This document shows positions 42,988-51,921 of a DNA stretch of 64,000 nt, in pieces. Origin of the DNA: Gelidibacter pelagius (lineage in GTDB: Bacteria > Bacteroidota > Bacteroidia > Flavobacteriales > Flavobacteriaceae); NCBI RefSeq assembly GCF_017581925.1, contig NZ_JAGEVG010000008.1:118884-182883 (forward strand), written 5' to 3'. Made by a program: the position numbers and the translations under genes. How positions within the stretch are numbered: position 1 is the first letter of the stretch; each line of letters begins with the position of its first letter. Below the pieces are notes generated by a model, which made no database searches, was not told the origin of the DNA, and worked only from the letters and a program-made list of their open reading frames with translations.

Positions 42988-44192
42988 TATTTCTTTTTTT
43001 GCTGACGCGCGGCCTTCATTTGCGCAAATAACTCTTTAAATAGGCCTCTTGCCACCACTAATTTCATGATTTCATTGGTTCCGGCATAAATCCGTGCCAC
43101 TCGATTATCGGCGTACATTCTCGCGATAGGATATTCCCACATATAGCCATAGCCTCCAAAGAGCTGTAAACATTCGTCAACAACTTTACTGTGCATGTCG
43201 GTTGCCGAAAACTTGGCCATGGATGCACTTTCCGCGGAGAGTTTATGCTGTGCTAAATCTTCTGTACAACGGTCCACAAAGGCTTGATGGATCTGTAATT
43301 GCGCCGTAGCCTCAGCTAATTTGAATTGGGTGTTCTGAAACCCTGCGATCGGCTGTTTAAAAGCCGTTCTGGTAGAGGTGTAGTCTATGGTTTCTTCGAT
43401 GGCACCTTCTGCACCTCCAATGGCCGCTAAAGCTACGGACAAACGCTCTCGTGCCAATTCCTTCATCATAATCACAAAACCTTCGCCTTCTTTGCCCAAG
43501 AGGTTTTCTTTGGGCACTTTGACATTGTCAAAAAAGAGCTCGCAGGTGTCTTGTGCTTTCATTCCTATTTTATGGAAAGGCACCCCTTTTTCGAAGCCTT
43601 CCCATTTGTTTTCCATAATCAATAAGGACACGCCTTCGTCAGGAGTTCCTGAATTGGTTTTTACAGCCACAATGGCCATATCACACATATAGCCATTGGT
43701 GATAAATGTTTTTTGTCCGTTGACCAAATAATGGTCGCCTTTATCTACCGCTGTTGTGCGAAGGGCTTGCAAATCTGAACCACAATTTGGCTCCGTCATC
43801 CCAATGGCGGTGATTATTTCTCCGGTGGCCATAATGGGCAAATACTGCTGCTTTTGAGCTTCTGTTCCCCATTTTAATATATAGGGCGCAATAATGTCGG
43901 AGTGCAATGAAAATCCAGGACCACTGATGGCTTTTTTAGCTAATTCTTCAATGAACAAAGCGCTAAAACTAAAATCCAATCCAGAGCCACCGTAAGCTTC
44001 TGGCATGTCTATACACAGCAAACCCAAGTCCCCTGCCCGTTTCCAGATGTCACGACTCACCATGCCATCCTTTTCCCAAGCGTCCATTTGAGGCAGGATT
44101 TCATTTTTAATAAAATCCTGAATCATGCCCTGCATCATCTTGTGTTCTTCTGAGGCATATATTTTCCGTTCTAATAATACGTTCTGTAACAT
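42987..44192 (-). CDS. Acyl-CoA dehydrogenase
   Basis: A 401-residue FAD-dependent enzyme for the first step of beta-oxidation. Typical marks are ITAIGMTEPNCGSDLQALRT (flavin/substrate loop), GFVIMMKELARERL, TAFKQPIAGFQNTQFKLAEA and CLQLFGGYGYMWEYPIARMY with RIYAGTNEIMK at the C-terminus. The length is standard. It follows the multifunctional alpha-subunit gene by 29 bp. The best relatives by look are long- or branched-chain dehydrogenases; chain-length preference cannot be read here. Confidence 0.95.
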   Translation of the reverse strand: MLQNVLLERKIYASEEHKMMQGMIQDFIKNEILPQMDAWEKDGMVSRDIWKRAGDLGLLCIDMPEAYGGSGLDFSFSALFIEELAKKAISGPGFSLHSDIIAPYILKWGTEAQKQQYLPIMATGEIITAIGMTEPNCGSDLQALRTTAVDKGDHYLVNGQKTFITNGYMCDMAIVAVKTNSGTPDEGVSLLIMENKWEGFEKGVPFHKIGMKAQDTCELFFDNVKVPKENLLGKEGEGFVIMMKELARERLSVALAAIGGAEGAIEETIDYTSTRTAFKQPIAGFQNTQFKLAEATAQLQIHQAFVDRCTEDLAQHKLSAESASMAKFSATDMHSKVVDECLQLFGGYGYMWEYPIARMYADNRVARIYAGTNEIMKLVVARGLFKELFAQMKAARQQKKK

Positions 44193-44221
44193 GGCTGTTA
44201 TATTTTATTATTCGTTATTAT

Positions 44222-46363
44222 TTAATTTTTATAGAACACCCGATTAGTACCCGCATCTTGAATACGCTGTAAAAGTGATTCTGGCAATTGAAAACGCTCT
44301 CCATGCCTTTGCGCCAAAAATGCTGCATAGTCTTTAAACTTTTGTGCCCCTATATAATCGATATAAGACATGACGCCTCCAGTATGAATTGGGAATCCAA
44401 GTCCTAAGATAGAACCTACATCGGCATCTTTAGCTTCTTTTAACACACCACTTTCCAAACATTTGTACGAATCGATGACCATTGCGAATAACAAACGTCT
44501 TCCTATTTCTTCTTCGTCATAGTCTTCTACAGTTGGATAAATGTTGCTCCACTCCTCCCAAATGTATTTTTTTGCTCCCTTTGGATACTCATAAAAGCCT
44601 TTACCTTCCTTTTTCCCTATTCTTTTGTGGGTATGGACTATCGTAGAAGCTGTGTCTTGCAATTCTTTTTCAAAATCAGTTAAGTTGGGATCTTCAGACA
44701 TGATATCTAACATGAGTTTCAAATTCACCTCATCAGCTATGGCCAAAGGACCTACCGGCATGCCAATCTTCTTGGCAACATTTTCTATGACTGCTGGCGG
44801 AATGCCTTCCGTTAACATGGTGATGCCTTCGTTTACAAATTTTCCAAAAACACGAGAAGTGAAAAATCCACGACCATCATTCACAACAATAGGTACTTTT
44901 CGTATTTTAATAACATAATCAATAGCCGCTGCCAAGGTTTCATCAGACGTTTCTTTACCAACGATAACCTCAACCAAAGGCATTCTATCTACCGGAGAAA
45001 AGAAATGTAGGCCTATAAATTTATCAGGTTTAGATGAAGCTTTAGCTAAGCTGGTAATTGGAATTGTTGAAGTATTACTCGCATAAACGACTTCCGGTCT
45101 TATGACCGCTTCCGTTTCTTTGGTGACCCGATTTTTTAAGGCTTCATTTTCAAAAACAGCTTCAATAATTAAATCACAATCTTTTAAATCGCCCACACTA
45201 TCCGATGGGATGATATGATCCAAAATCGCCGTTGCTTTTTCTTGAGTACTTCTTCCCTTCCCTATTTTTTGCTGTTCAATAGTTGCTGCATACCCTTTTC
45301 CTCTTTCAGCGCCTTCTAAAGATACATCTTTTAACACCACATCCAAGCCTGCTTTTGCCGACTCATAAGCAATTCCTGCGCCCATCATTCCCGCGCCTAA
45401 AACACCAATTTTTTTGAATTTTGCTTGCTCAAAGCCTTTTGGTTTCGCTTTTCCTTTGGCAGCATCGCCTATAAAAATGAAAGAGGCTCTAATAATATTT
45501 TTGGTTTCTTTAGTAAATAAGGTATCCACAAAATAACGCGCTTCAACTTCTAAAGCATTGTCAATTCCCGTAGAACTCCCATGGTATAAGGCACTCAATA
45601 CGTTTTTGATGTGCGGCAAATTGCCATGGGTTGTTTTATAGGCCATGGCATTTGAGACCGAGTAAAACTCAGTATACCCAGATAGTTGTCCGATGCCATT
45701 TGGGGTTCCCGGAACTACAAATCGCTTGTCATCCCAAGGTTGTCTGACTTCTGGGTTTTGTAAGATCCATGCTTTCGCCAAGGCATTAATATCGTCTTCT
45801 GGACTACAGATTTGATTGACCAATTTATCTTTTAAAGCTTGTGCTGCGGATAGCTTTCGCGATTGTGTAATGTATTCTATCGCTTTTTGAGGGCCCAACA
45901 TTCTCAAAAAACGTTGTGTTCCACCTGATCCTGGAAACAAGCCCACAGAGCATTCTACCAAGCCTATTTTATTGGCAGGGTGATCAGTCATAATGCGATA
46001 ATTACAAGCCAAGGCGATCTCTAAGCCGCCGCCTAAAGCCAGTCCGCTCAGTGCTGCTACCACCGGCTTGGAAGAAAGCTCCATTTGACGCATGGCTCGA
46101 TTGGTTTTCATGAGCAACTCAAAACACTCTTCTTTGGATTGGTCATAATTTAAGAACCAATTCAAATCGCCTCCAGCAATAAAATCTCTTTTCGCCGAGT
46201 TAATAACGATTCCTTTTACGGTATCATCTGCTAATGCATTGCCTACAGTAGTCAAGAATTCTGACATCGTCTGCTCATTCATAAAATTAACCGGAGAGTT
46301 GGCCACATCCCAAGTAATAAAAGCAATCCCGTCAGTATCTATTGAATATTTTATATGTTGCAT
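44222..46363 (-). CDS. fadJ: Fatty-acid oxidation alpha subunit (enoyl-CoA hydratase / 3-hydroxyacyl-CoA dehydrogenase)
   Basis: A 713-residue bifunctional enzyme when started at MQHIKYSIDTDGIAF (46363). The open frame goes on to 46432, but those 23 codons (MRWWRYGYC) overlap the thiolase gene and do not look native. The N-terminal crotonase domain has RDFIAGGDLNWF, GLALGGGLEIALACNY and ECSVGLFPGSGGTQRFLR with both catalytic Glu. From about residue 315 the dehydrogenase follows: IGVLGAGMMGAGIAY (NAD loop), NTSTIPITSLA, FIGLHFFSPVDRMPLVEVI and the C-terminal helical domains. It carries out steps two and three of beta-oxidation with the thiolase encoded 20 bp upstream. The fadJ/fadB naming is by similarity of layout. 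Confidence 0.93.
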   Translation of the reverse strand: MQHIKYSIDTDGIAFITWDVANSPVNFMNEQTMSEFLTTVGNALADDTVKGIVINSAKRDFIAGGDLNWFLNYDQSKEECFELLMKTNRAMRQMELSSKPVVAALSGLALGGGLEIALACNYRIMTDHPANKIGLVECSVGLFPGSGGTQRFLRMLGPQKAIEYITQSRKLSAAQALKDKLVNQICSPEDDINALAKAWILQNPEVRQPWDDKRFVVPGTPNGIGQLSGYTEFYSVSNAMAYKTTHGNLPHIKNVLSALYHGSSTGIDNALEVEARYFVDTLFTKETKNIIRASFIFIGDAAKGKAKPKGFEQAKFKKIGVLGAGMMGAGIAYESAKAGLDVVLKDVSLEGAERGKGYAATIEQQKIGKGRSTQEKATAILDHIIPSDSVGDLKDCDLIIEAVFENEALKNRVTKETEAVIRPEVVYASNTSTIPITSLAKASSKPDKFIGLHFFSPVDRMPLVEVIVGKETSDETLAAAIDYVIKIRKVPIVVNDGRGFFTSRVFGKFVNEGITMLTEGIPPAVIENVAKKIGMPVGPLAIADEVNLKLMLDIMSEDPNLTDFEKELQDTASTIVHTHKRIGKKEGKGFYEYPKGAKKYIWEEWSNIYPTVEDYDEEEIGRRLLFAMVIDSYKCLESGVLKEAKDADVGSILGLGFPIHTGGVMSYIDYIGAQKFKDYAAFLAQRHGERFQLPESLLQRIQDAGTNRVFYKN

Positions 46364-46383
46364 TTTGTCTTTTTTTTTAGAAA

Positions 46384-47583
46384 TTATACACGTTCGATGA
46401 TCGTCGCAATACCCATACCGCCACCAACGCAAAGCGTCGCTAAAGCGTTATTTTTATCTTGTCGTTCCAATTCGTCCAAGGCTGTTCCAAGAATCATACA
46501 GCCTGTGGCACCCAAAGGATGACCCATAGCAATAGCGCCTCCGTTGACATTGACGATGGAGTGGTCGATCTTCATGTTTTCCATAAGGCGCAACGGCACT
46601 ACGGCAAAAGCCTCATTGACCTCCCACAAATCGATATCTGAAGCCGTCATTCCTGCTTTGCGTAAGGCTTTTTTAGTGGCTGGGGTTGGCCCTTCCAACA
46701 TAATCAATGGTTCTGAACCAATGATACTCCCCATTCTGATTTTTGCTCTTGGGGTCAAACCTAATTTTTCTCCAATTTCTTTGGTACCAATGAGCATTAA
46801 TCCAGCACCATCTACAAGACCAGACGAATTTCCGGCATGATGGACGTGGTTGATGCGTTCGATCTCGATATAAGTGTCCAAGGCCGTTTGATTGAATAAT
46901 AGCTCGCCCATCATTTCAAAGGATGGATTTAATTTCCCTAAAGCTTCTAAGGTGGTGTTTGCACGAATATATTCGTCTTTTGATAAGTGTTCCAATCCAT
47001 TAAGATCCCTGACCGGAATGATCGATTTATCAAATGCTTTCTTAGCCCAAGCCGCTGCTGCCCTTTTTTGGGATTCTACAGCAAAGGTGTCCACATCCTT
47101 TCTTGAATAGCCGTATTTGGTAGCAATTAAATCAGCTGAAATCCCTTGGGGTACAAACTTACCAAAAGCAGCATCCGGCTCCATGACCCAAGCCGAACCG
47201 TCAATGCCCATAGGGACTCTCGACATGGATTCTACACCACCTGCAATGATCAAATCTGACCATCCGGACCTTACACGAGCCGCAGCTTGATTGACCGCCT
47301 CCAATCCAGAAGCGCAATATCTGTTTAGGGACACTGCCGCTAAATGATCGCCGTAATTCGCGACCTGCGCAGCTACTTTGGCAATATTCCCACCTTGCTC
47401 CCCTGCCTGTGTGACACAGCCCAATACCAAATCTTCCACATAAGAGGTGTCCAAATTATTGCGCTCTTTTAATGCTGAAAGCAGTGTTGTTACCAATTGT
47501 ACGGGACTTACTTGAGATAAGCTTCCTGTGTTTTTTCCGATTCCTCGAGGCGTTCTTACAGAATCATAAATATATGCATCCAT
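46384..47583 (-). CDS. fadA: Acetyl-CoA acyltransferase (3-ketoacyl-CoA thiolase)
   Basis: A 399-residue thiolase started at MDAYIYDSVRTPRG (47583); the frame extends to 47682 but that part lies over the promoter and operators. The nucleophilic Cys is in NRYCASGLEAVNQAA near residue 90, and the C-terminal His and Cys are in NVNGGAIAMGHPLGATG and LATLCVGGGMGIATIIE. It splits 3-ketoacyl-CoA in the last step of beta-oxidation. It is the first gene of the five-gene operon, and two matching operator-like sites lie in front of it. Confidence 0.95.
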   Translation of the reverse strand: MDAYIYDSVRTPRGIGKNTGSLSQVSPVQLVTTLLSALKERNNLDTSYVEDLVLGCVTQAGEQGGNIAKVAAQVANYGDHLAAVSLNRYCASGLEAVNQAAARVRSGWSDLIIAGGVESMSRVPMGIDGSAWVMEPDAAFGKFVPQGISADLIATKYGYSRKDVDTFAVESQKRAAAAWAKKAFDKSIIPVRDLNGLEHLSKDEYIRANTTLEALGKLNPSFEMMGELLFNQTALDTYIEIERINHVHHAGNSSGLVDGAGLMLIGTKEIGEKLGLTPRAKIRMGSIIGSEPLIMLEGPTPATKKALRKAGMTASDIDLWEVNEAFAVVPLRLMENMKIDHSIVNVNGGAIAMGHPLGATGCMILGTALDELERQDKNNALATLCVGGGMGIATIIERV

Positions 47584-47601
47584 TATGTCAAATTGTTTAG
47601 A

Positions 47602-47682
47602 GTTACTAAGTGGTAACATGGAAAGAAAAAAAATATGTGACCAAGTGGTTACAAACTTATACAAAAGAATTATATTTGTCAA
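47602..47682 (-). promoter_or_regulatory. Beta-oxidation promoter with two TetR-type operators
   Basis: On the minus strand TTG (47680-47682), 20 nt, then TAAGTTTG (47652-47659), a perfect -7 match; start near 47645. Two related 16-bp sites, GTGACCAAGTGGTTAC (47637-47652) and GTTACTAAGTGGTAAC (47602-47617), share 13 of 16 bases and are imperfect palindromes 35 bp apart. The first overlaps the -7 box and start point, the second lies in the untranslated leader, so binding should repress. The TetR gene at 48541 is the obvious candidate regulator. Confidence 0.65.
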
Positions 47683-47873
47683 ATAATACTAATTTAATTT
47701 TTTAAAATCGTGTTCATTTTTATGAGGTATAATGCCGATATAGATTTTAACGAGCGTTTTTAGCGACAATTAAAATCATAATCGGTATAAAACATCAGTA
47801 AATATTAAGATTGACTACAAATTTATGACATGCAACTCCCTGCTAATTTATCGCTTAATTAAAGCTAAAACAT

Positions 47874-48536
47874 ATGGAACCGACTTATTTAGAAGAGAAT
47901 CCTAATTTTGATTATTCCTCTGAGGGTATTCAGGATTTAGTTAAAAAGATTGAGGACGGCGCATCGGATGCCTCTCCCCTTGATTTTGCCCTAAAAGCCT
48001 ATCACTATATTCGAGATGCCTGGCCCTACAATCCCTATCGTTTCAGTTTAGTTGAAAACGATTGGCGTGCGTCTGAAATTTGCACACATAAATCTGGACA
48101 TTGCTTAGATAAAGCCATTCTATTGATCAGTGTTTTACGTGCCAAAAACATCCCAGCGCGACTAGGACTGGCGAAAGTTAAAAATCATATTGCCGTTGAA
48201 GACATTATTGAAAAATTCGGTAATGATGTTTTGGTGCCACACGGCTATGTTGAACTCTATTTAAACGGCAAATGGGTGAAAGCAACTCCGGCGTTCAATA
48301 AATCATTATGCGAAAAACTGAATGTCGCACCCTTAGATTTCGATGGGACAACTGATTCTTTATTTCAGGCGTATGATAGTTCGGGCACATCTGTATTTAT
48401 GGAGTATTTAGAAGATTATGGTGCCTTTGATCACGTCCCGTTAGCCTATATGTTCGATTTAATGAAAGACACTTATCCTCCTTTACGAGAAAAAAATATT
48501 GAATTAGGAATAGTACTGAACCTCAATACTTTATAA
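47874..48536 (+). CDS. Transglutaminase-like superfamily protein
   Basis: A 220-residue cytoplasmic protein with the papain-like transglutaminase core: the nucleophilic Cys in HKSGHCLDKAILLISVLRAK, the His in VPHGYVELYLNGKW, and an acidic/polar third position in VKATPAFNKSLC. The family includes proteases and peptide amidases; the substrate here is unknown. It is divergent from the beta-oxidation operon and 4 bp ahead of the TetR gene, so it belongs to the same regulatory unit. It might supply or remove an acyl group, but nothing in the sequence shows this. Confidence 0.82.
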   Translation: MEPTYLEENPNFDYSSEGIQDLVKKIEDGASDASPLDFALKAYHYIRDAWPYNPYRFSLVENDWRASEICTHKSGHCLDKAILLISVLRAKNIPARLGLAKVKNHIAVEDIIEKFGNDVLVPHGYVELYLNGKWVKATPAFNKSLCEKLNVAPLDFDGTTDSLFQAYDSSGTSVFMEYLEDYGAFDHVPLAYMFDLMKDTYPPLREKNIELGIVLNLNTL

Positions 48537-48540
48537 AACA

Positions 48541-49110
48541 ATGAAAAAAGACAGAGCCGCTACCGAAGATAAAATATACGAAAGCTTTTTAAGCCTTTTA
48601 GAAGAAAAAGGACCTCAAGCCGTCGGCATTAATGCCATTGCTAAAAAAGCAGGGGTTTCCAAAGAACTCATTTATCGCTATTTTGGAGGTTTGCAGGGTT
48701 TACTTCTCCAACTGGCCAAAAAAGGTGATTTTTTTAAATCGATGTTGGCCCTTCACGATAAAGACTTAGCCACAGTGGAAGATCTAAAGGAATTTGCGAA
48801 AGCAGGAACCCAAGAGCTGCGAGAAAATAAACTCACACAGGAAATCTTGCGTTGGCAATTGCTCGAAAATAACGAGGTGACGCGCGATTTATTTAAGTAC
48901 AGCAATAAAGAAATAGGTAAAATGTTCGCCATTTCGGATAAGGACAGTTCTCTTAACCACGCCTTTCAATTAATGATTGGAGGTTACGTATATTTTACGC
49001 TATTGTCCAAATTCAACAAAAAGTTTATTACCACTGATCTGACCTCTAAGGAGTCATGGGATAATTTTGATAAAGCGATTGAAAAGACGATTGATTTATT
49101 TAATAAATAA
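48541..49110 (+). CDS. TetR/AcrR-family regulator, likely repressor of beta-oxidation genes
   Basis: A 189-residue regulator. The N-terminal HTH reads IYESFLSLLEEKGPQAVGIN then AIAKKAGVSKELIYRYFGGL, followed by a helical ligand domain. It starts 4 bp after the transglutaminase-like gene and is divergent from the fatty-acid operon, whose promoter has two 16-bp dyads. By analogy with other TetR regulators of fatty-acid degradation, acyl-CoA would release it from DNA. The link to those sites is an inference from position. Confidence 0.9.
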   Translation: MKKDRAATEDKIYESFLSLLEEKGPQAVGINAIAKKAGVSKELIYRYFGGLQGLLLQLAKKGDFFKSMLALHDKDLATVEDLKEFAKAGTQELRENKLTQEILRWQLLENNEVTRDLFKYSNKEIGKMFAISDKDSSLNHAFQLMIGGYVYFTLLSKFNKKFITTDLTSKESWDNFDKAIEKTIDLFNK

Positions 49111-49420
49111 GCGATTTCGATTACCAATCAAGAACTTTGGGCCCGTCCGACTGGCGCGGTGAAACAAGACCACGAGGAGTTAAAACCCAATAGTGGGAAT
49201 AAGTGAGATGATTGATGAGACGATAAAATATGGAATAATTACATAATGACTGCTGGTTGACTTAAGCCAACCATCTCATCTAAATAGATAACAGAATGGA
49301 ATCATATTTAAAATTGATTCGTCTTCCAGATTATAGACATAAAACTGACATTTAGAGGATACAAAATGCTCAATATTCGTATCTGGTGAGTTCCCTTGGT
49401 CTTCATAACTTCTTTTACTA
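49111..49420. other. 310-bp gap, nothing recognised
   Basis: No open frame, promoter match or terminator was recognised between the TetR gene and the convergent lipoprotein gene. Confidence 0.5.
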
Positions 49421-51007
49421 TTACATTTCAATCTCATTAAAACTGCTCTGGTTTCCAGTTCTACCTATCGCCGTAATCCCAATGGCCGACAAAGCCAGCT
49501 GATTTTCATTGGTGGTTCTATGCAATTGCAATTCCGTTGCCTTGTAAGTCCTGTCCAAAATCTTATACTCCCAATTTTGGCCATATTTATAGAAAACCAC
49601 CCATTTAAAGACTTCTTCAGATCCTATTGGGTCCCAAGAGACAACCACTTTTTGTCCCTCAATTTTGGTTCGGACCTTTGGGGCATCGGGAAGCTTACTG
49701 TTGAGCCAAGAACTCGCAGGAACCAAGGCCTGTTTTTTGTAAGGTCCATTTAATATGCCCTGCGCGAGATTGGGATAGGTGGTCAACGGACTGATACTCC
49801 AATGGACGGTGCCCATACTTTCTGGAAGCATGCCCCTGGTTATCATAATCTGATTGATGGTTTCATCAACATTTTCAGCGCCACCACCATGGTATAGGCT
49901 GATTCCCGGCCACAAATGGCGGTTTAAGGTATTTTCACTTTTCCACCACCCCAACAACACTGGAAAACTTTGTGGAATTTGGTTGATTTTCCAATACAAT
50001 TGCGGTGTGAAATAATCGATCCATCCCATATTTAGCCAAAGCTTGGCATCAGCATACAAGGCGTCATACTGATCCATACCGGCAATAGAACTTGGGTGGC
50101 CAGGTCTCCAAATCCCAAATGGGCTCAGACCAAATTTGACTTTAGGTTTTTCTGCTTTGATTTCGTTGTAGATCCGCTGCACAAAACTATTGACCGCATC
50201 TCTCCTCCAATCCGGTATTGACAGTGAGCCTCCTGTTTTTAAATAGTTTTGATAGCTTATGGAGTCTGGAAAATCCTGTCCATCATTATAGGAGGTGTAT
50301 GGATAGAAATAGTCGTCAAAATGAACCCCATCAACATCATATCGTTTTACGATATCCATAACAACTGCTGCGGAGTGATCTTGGGTCGCTTTTTTGGAAG
50401 GATCCATCCACCACATTCCGTTTTTCAATGGCACCATAATTTCCGGGTGTGTATTTACCAACGATTTTGGACTCAATTCACCTCCTGTTGTATGATGTGA
50501 ACGATAAGGATTCAACCATACGTGCAGCTCTAAACCTCTGTCATGCGCAGCTTCGATCCAGAAACTGAGTGGATCGTACCAAGGTTCTGGAGCTTTCCCT
50601 ACTTCTCCCGAAAGAAAGTAAGACCAAGGCTCCAAGGAACTGTTGTATAAGGCATCTGCCTGGGGCCTAACTTGAAAAATTACGGCGTTATAATGGTGAT
50701 CCTTTAAAAGATCGAGTAATTTCAGGGCTTCCTCCTGCTGTTCTTGGGTGGACAGTCCGGGTTTGCTGGGCCAATTGATGTTTGCGACCGTTGCAATCCA
50801 AGCCGCTCTAAATTCGCGCATCACTTCAGGACTCCTCCTGAATTGTTCCTCCGTAAAGGTCATGTGGTCCTCACCTGCCACGTTTGCTTCTTGTTGAAAT
50901 TCCACGCCAGTTTTCGGAGTAGATGTAGAAGGTTTTATAGACTTACATGACTTTAGAACGATACCACAGAGCAGCATCAACACAATAGATCGAATGTTTG
51001 TTGACAT
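49421..51007 (-). CDS. Glycoside-hydrolase-like (GHL10/DUF187) lipoprotein, second copy
   Basis: A 528-residue lipoprotein (signal ending CGIVLKSC). It matches the protein at 16738-18438 along its length: MREFRAAWIATVANINWPSK, VRPQADALY, LHVWLNPYRSHH, VDGVHFDDYFYPY and PQLYWKINQ, plus the C-terminal Fn3-like domain ending NQSSFNEIEM. The Lys/Glu-rich linker of the other copy is replaced by a short Ser/Thr segment. Expected to cut cell-wall or other glycans at the cell surface (compare DigH of E. coli). It follows the SusC/SusD/DUF4397 genes, separated by a terminator-like hairpin, and could serve glycan use with the GH20 enzyme nearby. Confidence 0.9.
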   Translation of the reverse strand: MSTNIRSIVLMLLCGIVLKSCKSIKPSTSTPKTGVEFQQEANVAGEDHMTFTEEQFRRSPEVMREFRAAWIATVANINWPSKPGLSTQEQQEEALKLLDLLKDHHYNAVIFQVRPQADALYNSSLEPWSYFLSGEVGKAPEPWYDPLSFWIEAAHDRGLELHVWLNPYRSHHTTGGELSPKSLVNTHPEIMVPLKNGMWWMDPSKKATQDHSAAVVMDIVKRYDVDGVHFDDYFYPYTSYNDGQDFPDSISYQNYLKTGGSLSIPDWRRDAVNSFVQRIYNEIKAEKPKVKFGLSPFGIWRPGHPSSIAGMDQYDALYADAKLWLNMGWIDYFTPQLYWKINQIPQSFPVLLGWWKSENTLNRHLWPGISLYHGGGAENVDETINQIMITRGMLPESMGTVHWSISPLTTYPNLAQGILNGPYKKQALVPASSWLNSKLPDAPKVRTKIEGQKVVVSWDPIGSEEVFKWVVFYKYGQNWEYKILDRTYKATELQLHRTTNENQLALSAIGITAIGRTGNQSSFNEIEM

Positions 51008-51065
51008 AAGAAAGTAAAATTAGAATGAATTGAACTTTTGAAATTATTTCCATCCTATTTAAATA

Positions 51066-51094
51066 AGAAAGAGCCACATTAAGTGTCTCTTTCT
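51066..51094. terminator. Hairpin terminator after the SusC/SusD operon
   Basis: AGAAAGAG (51066-51073) pairs with CTCTTTCT (51087-51094); after one mismatch, CAC/GTG extends the stem around an ATTAA loop. A weak T-run (TATTT on the minus strand) follows. It lies 26 bp after the DUF4397 stop codon. Confidence 0.65.
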
Positions 51095-51119
51095 CATTTT
51101 TAAGGTTTTTGAATAAGAT

Positions 51120-51911
51120 TTAACGCTCTCTCCAATAATCAATATTTTTTGAAGTTGGTGTTGGAGCATAGGTTCCCCTAATTTGTGTAGAATATACTCT
51201 ACCCAAACTTCCAAGCGTAATGGTGTTTTGAATATAAGGTGTCGATGTTTCCACATCATAATCAGTCCCCGATTCAAAAATTCTGTAGTTGTATTTCCCA
51301 GTCTTTAATTCTTTATAGTCTCCTGCTTGTTTAAAAGCTATCCCAGTACCAAGAGTAACGATCTCAACAGGTTCTGCAGGTGAATCCTCAGTGGCTGGAA
51401 CAGCAGCTCTCACCGCATACGCATCAACAGCAAATGGCATATTGGCCATGGAATTGACAAATCTCCAATAGATCTTTTCATAATTAGCTTCCGGAAGATC
51501 ATCTTCGATAGTAAAGATCTCATAGTTCCCTTCGGTACCCCCAAGATACACTGAATGATGTGAATCAGCAGCAAAGGTCAGGGAATTGGCAGCTACAGTA
51601 TTTCCTTCCAAATCTCGCACCGATACATTAAAAGTGCCAGAAGGGATGAACGCATAGGCGTTGGAAGGAAAAACAGAACCGTAGACATTTCCCTTGACTT
51701 CATCTGATGTGGATGAAGCTACTGAACTCACCTTTTTTTCATCAAAATAAAAGTTTACCGCTGGTGCGTCCTGTACATGAAAAAAGAATTTGGCATAGGT
51801 ACCTGCATCAGGAACGTTCTCTGTAACCTCAGGAATTGCATTTTCATCGCACGCATTAAAAACGAGACTTAATGCGAATAATAGTAGTATAGTATTGAAT
51901 GACTTTCTCAT
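51120..51911 (-). CDS. DUF4397-domain lipoprotein
   Basis: A 263-residue lipoprotein started at MRKSFNTILLLFALSLVFNA with the lipobox Cys right after; the frame extends 23 codons upstream over the SusD end without a signal peptide. The mature part is strand-rich with DUF4397 features (YAKFFFHVQDAPAVNFYFDE, GTFNVSVRDLEGNTVAANSL, SHHSVYLGGTEGNYEIF). DUF4397 proteins are surface or periplasmic beta-sandwich proteins of unknown ligand. It is the third gene of the SusC/SusD operon (10 bp after SusD) and is probably an accessory glycan- or peptide-binding lipoprotein. Confidence 0.82.
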   Translation of the reverse strand: MRKSFNTILLLFALSLVFNACDENAIPEVTENVPDAGTYAKFFFHVQDAPAVNFYFDEKKVSSVASSTSDEVKGNVYGSVFPSNAYAFIPSGTFNVSVRDLEGNTVAANSLTFAADSHHSVYLGGTEGNYEIFTIEDDLPEANYEKIYWRFVNSMANMPFAVDAYAVRAAVPATEDSPAEPVEIVTLGTGIAFKQAGDYKELKTGKYNYRIFESGTDYDVETSTPYIQNTITLGSLGRVYSTQIRGTYAPTPTSKNIDYWRER

Positions 51912-51921
51912 AATTTTATAG

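Noticed and set aside
46364..46432. The longer start of the fadJ-like gene
   Set aside because: The extra 23 codons overlap the thiolase gene and encode an atypical Trp/Cys-rich start. The Met at 46363 matches the family start.
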